This document shows positions 6,660 through 7,414 of a stretch of DNA of 7,414 bases, in pieces. Within the stretch, counting starts at the first letter, position 1. Each line of letters opens with the position of its first letter. Under the pieces are notes generated by a model, which was given only the letters and a program-made list of their open reading frames with translations, had not been told where the DNA came from and did not search any database. Origin of the DNA: Clostridiales bacterium (GTDB taxonomy: Bacteria; Bacillota_A; Clostridia; Oscillospirales; Oscillospiraceae). The translations under genes were made by a program, and so were the position numbers. The stretch covers positions 1 to 7,414 of the forward strand of contig DXUR01000113.1 in assembly GCA_019417795.1 (NCBI GenBank), given 5' to 3'.

Positions 6660-6845
6660 TCAATACAGTGTATGAAACGCCGCAATGATCCGCAGCCGCA
6701 CCTCCGGGGTGCGGTCTGCGCTGGTGACATAGCGCCAGCCTTCCTTTGTGATGTAAGCGTCGATCTCCTCGACGCGGCCGCTGTCCAGACGGAGCCGCAT
6801 AAAAATGTGGGGCCCATTCGTCTGTTCAGCCAGTTTGATCGCCAT
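6660..6845 (-). CDS. Small hypothetical protein (61 residues) within the operon
   Basis: The ATG at 6845 begins MAIKLAEQ; the frame ends with TGA at 6660-6662. A strong GAGGAGGAG lies eleven bases upstream (complement of about 6857-6864), inside the end of the preceding gene. The start overlaps the preceding coding sequence by 20 bases, which suggests translational coupling. The product is mixed-charge with alternating hydrophobics (residues 13-40) and a C-terminal helix-like stretch, and has no cysteine, signal peptide or membrane segment. I recognise no family. The strong ribosome binding site and tight overlap are the main evidence that it is real. It may be a small partner of one of the operon's larger proteins. 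Confidence 0.72.
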   Translation of the reverse strand: MAIKLAEQTNGPHIFMRLRLDSGRVEEIDAYITKEGWRYVTSADRTPEVRLRIIAAFHTLY

Positions 6846-7414
6846 TGCTGAAATGCTCCTCCTCTGTCAGTAGTGTAAGCTGTTCTTCCTTGGGTGGAGC
6901 CGGAGAGCGCCGCTTATTCAGCTGCCGCTCCTTCTGCTCCCTGCGCCGCTGCCGGGACTCCCGCTTTTTGGCGGCCTGCTCCTTTTTGAGATCGACCGCA
7001 TGTACGACCTCCAAGCCGTCCGCCACATCCCGTAGATCCTGCAGAAGATCCCTTTGCTCACTTTTGGCAATGCGGATATTCTCCACATCGTAGTGAAATT
7101 CAAAGTAATCATACTCCCCGTACCGGCGGTGCATTTTGCTGAAAAATGTCTGTCGCCGATCCTCTGGTGTCAGGTGCGGAGAGTCGATCACAGAGCTGCT
7201 CCAAAGCGGGTTGAAGTGCGCCTTTTTCGTTTCCAGCCAGATCTCCGCGTCCGTTTGAGCCACAGGATGGGGAAACACACGCTCGCCCTTGGTCACCTGC
7301 ACTTTCTTTTCCTCCAGAAAGCCGATGCGGGTGACCCATGTGCGGCGCACATCATAAAAGACATTGGCGCGGCTCAGGTCCCGCTCCTGCTTGCGAATGA
7401 CGCAGACAGGATTC
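6826..7414 (-). CDS. Basic, charged-tail protein of unknown function, 5'-truncated at the right window edge
   Basis: The frame has no stop between 6828 and the right edge. A GTG at 7350 would give 174 residues, but 21 more sense codons (PVCVIRKQERDLSRANVFYDV region) are open upstream of it, so the gene very probably starts outside the window and the visible part is about 195 residues. The body has aromatic and charged stretches (YGEYDYFEFHYDVENIRI). The C-terminal 60 residues are dominated by Lys, Arg, Glu and Gln, likely a coiled coil or disordered basic tail. The tail ends with PPKEEQLTLLTEEE, where QLTLL (6868-6882) resembles the bacterial sliding-clamp binding motif. There is no signal peptide in view. 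Its stop overlaps the next gene by 20 bases, placing it first among the visible operon genes. I cannot assign a family. Confidence 0.75.
   Translation of the reverse strand, partial: NPVCVIRKQERDLSRANVFYDVRRTWVTRIGFLEEKKVQVTKGERVFPHPVAQTDAEIWLETKKAHFNPLWSSSVIDSPHLTPEDRRQTFFSKMHRRYGEYDYFEFHYDVENIRIAKSEQRDLLQDLRDVADGLEVVHAVDLKKEQAAKKRESRQRRREQKERQLNKRRSPAPPKEEQLTLLTEEEHFSNGDQTG

Noticed and set aside
6041..6688. 215-codon + strand open frame
   Set aside because: It is antisense to the methyltransferase motifs (DLTCGMGNF, NPPF) and the operon leader, with no domain of its own.
1..7414. CRISPR array, tRNA/rRNA gene, insertion sequence, integrase or attachment site
   Set aside because: I looked for regularly spaced repeats, tRNA-like folds, transposase motifs and paired terminal repeats and saw none I could support.

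Overview
The window looks like an accessory, probably mobile-element, region of a Gram-positive anaerobe of the gut Clostridia type. This rests on strong AGGAGG-like ribosome binding sites, short secreted proteins with Sec signal peptides, a TraX-family membrane protein, and a methyltransferase-helicase operon of the kind carried by clostridial integrative conjugative elements. No relaxase, coupling ATPase, integrase or att site lies inside the window, so the mobile-element assignment is inference.

Layout. The left part (1-2638) is on the + strand. Positions 1-1621 hold three small proteins that probably form one transcription unit: a piece of unrecognised protein cut by the left edge, then two secreted proteins of 193 and 159 residues. 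A strong intrinsic terminator at 1627-1666 closes this unit. A TraX-family polytopic membrane protein follows at 1697-2638. The last two secreted proteins have the same architecture (signal peptide, acidic linker, about 95-residue probable beta domain) and share a 12-base identical stretch encoding an ETSR motif, so they are likely divergent paralogues.

The gap 2639-2840 holds two hairpins and no convincing gene. The second hairpin (17-bp stem) is a terminator for the convergent minus-strand operon. Base composition also changes here: a sampled 60-base line inside the TraX gene (2281-2340) is about 23% G+C, and one inside the methyltransferase-helicase gene (5221-5280) is about 65%.

The right part (2841-7414) is one minus-strand operon read from the right edge leftwards. 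Its first gene is cut by the edge and encodes a basic, charged-tail protein ending near a QLTLL motif. It overlaps a 61-residue protein by 20 bases. After a structured 76-base leader comes a 1015-residue fusion of an N6-adenine DNA methyltransferase (FFTP, DLTCGMGNF, NPPF motifs) with a SNF2-like helicase (GSGKT, DESD, TGTS motifs). Last is a 224-residue protein with a four-cysteine zinc ribbon. No nuclease domain is apparent in what is visible.

How they may work together. The minus-strand operon is the best candidate for an under-described system: a DNA-modifying, DNA-translocating enzyme co-expressed with a zinc-ribbon protein, a tiny protein and a possible sliding-clamp-binding protein. 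Self-modification against host restriction, nuclease-free defence, or a role in element replication or transfer all fit; the sequence does not decide between them. The secreted proteins and TraX are more likely cell-surface functions.
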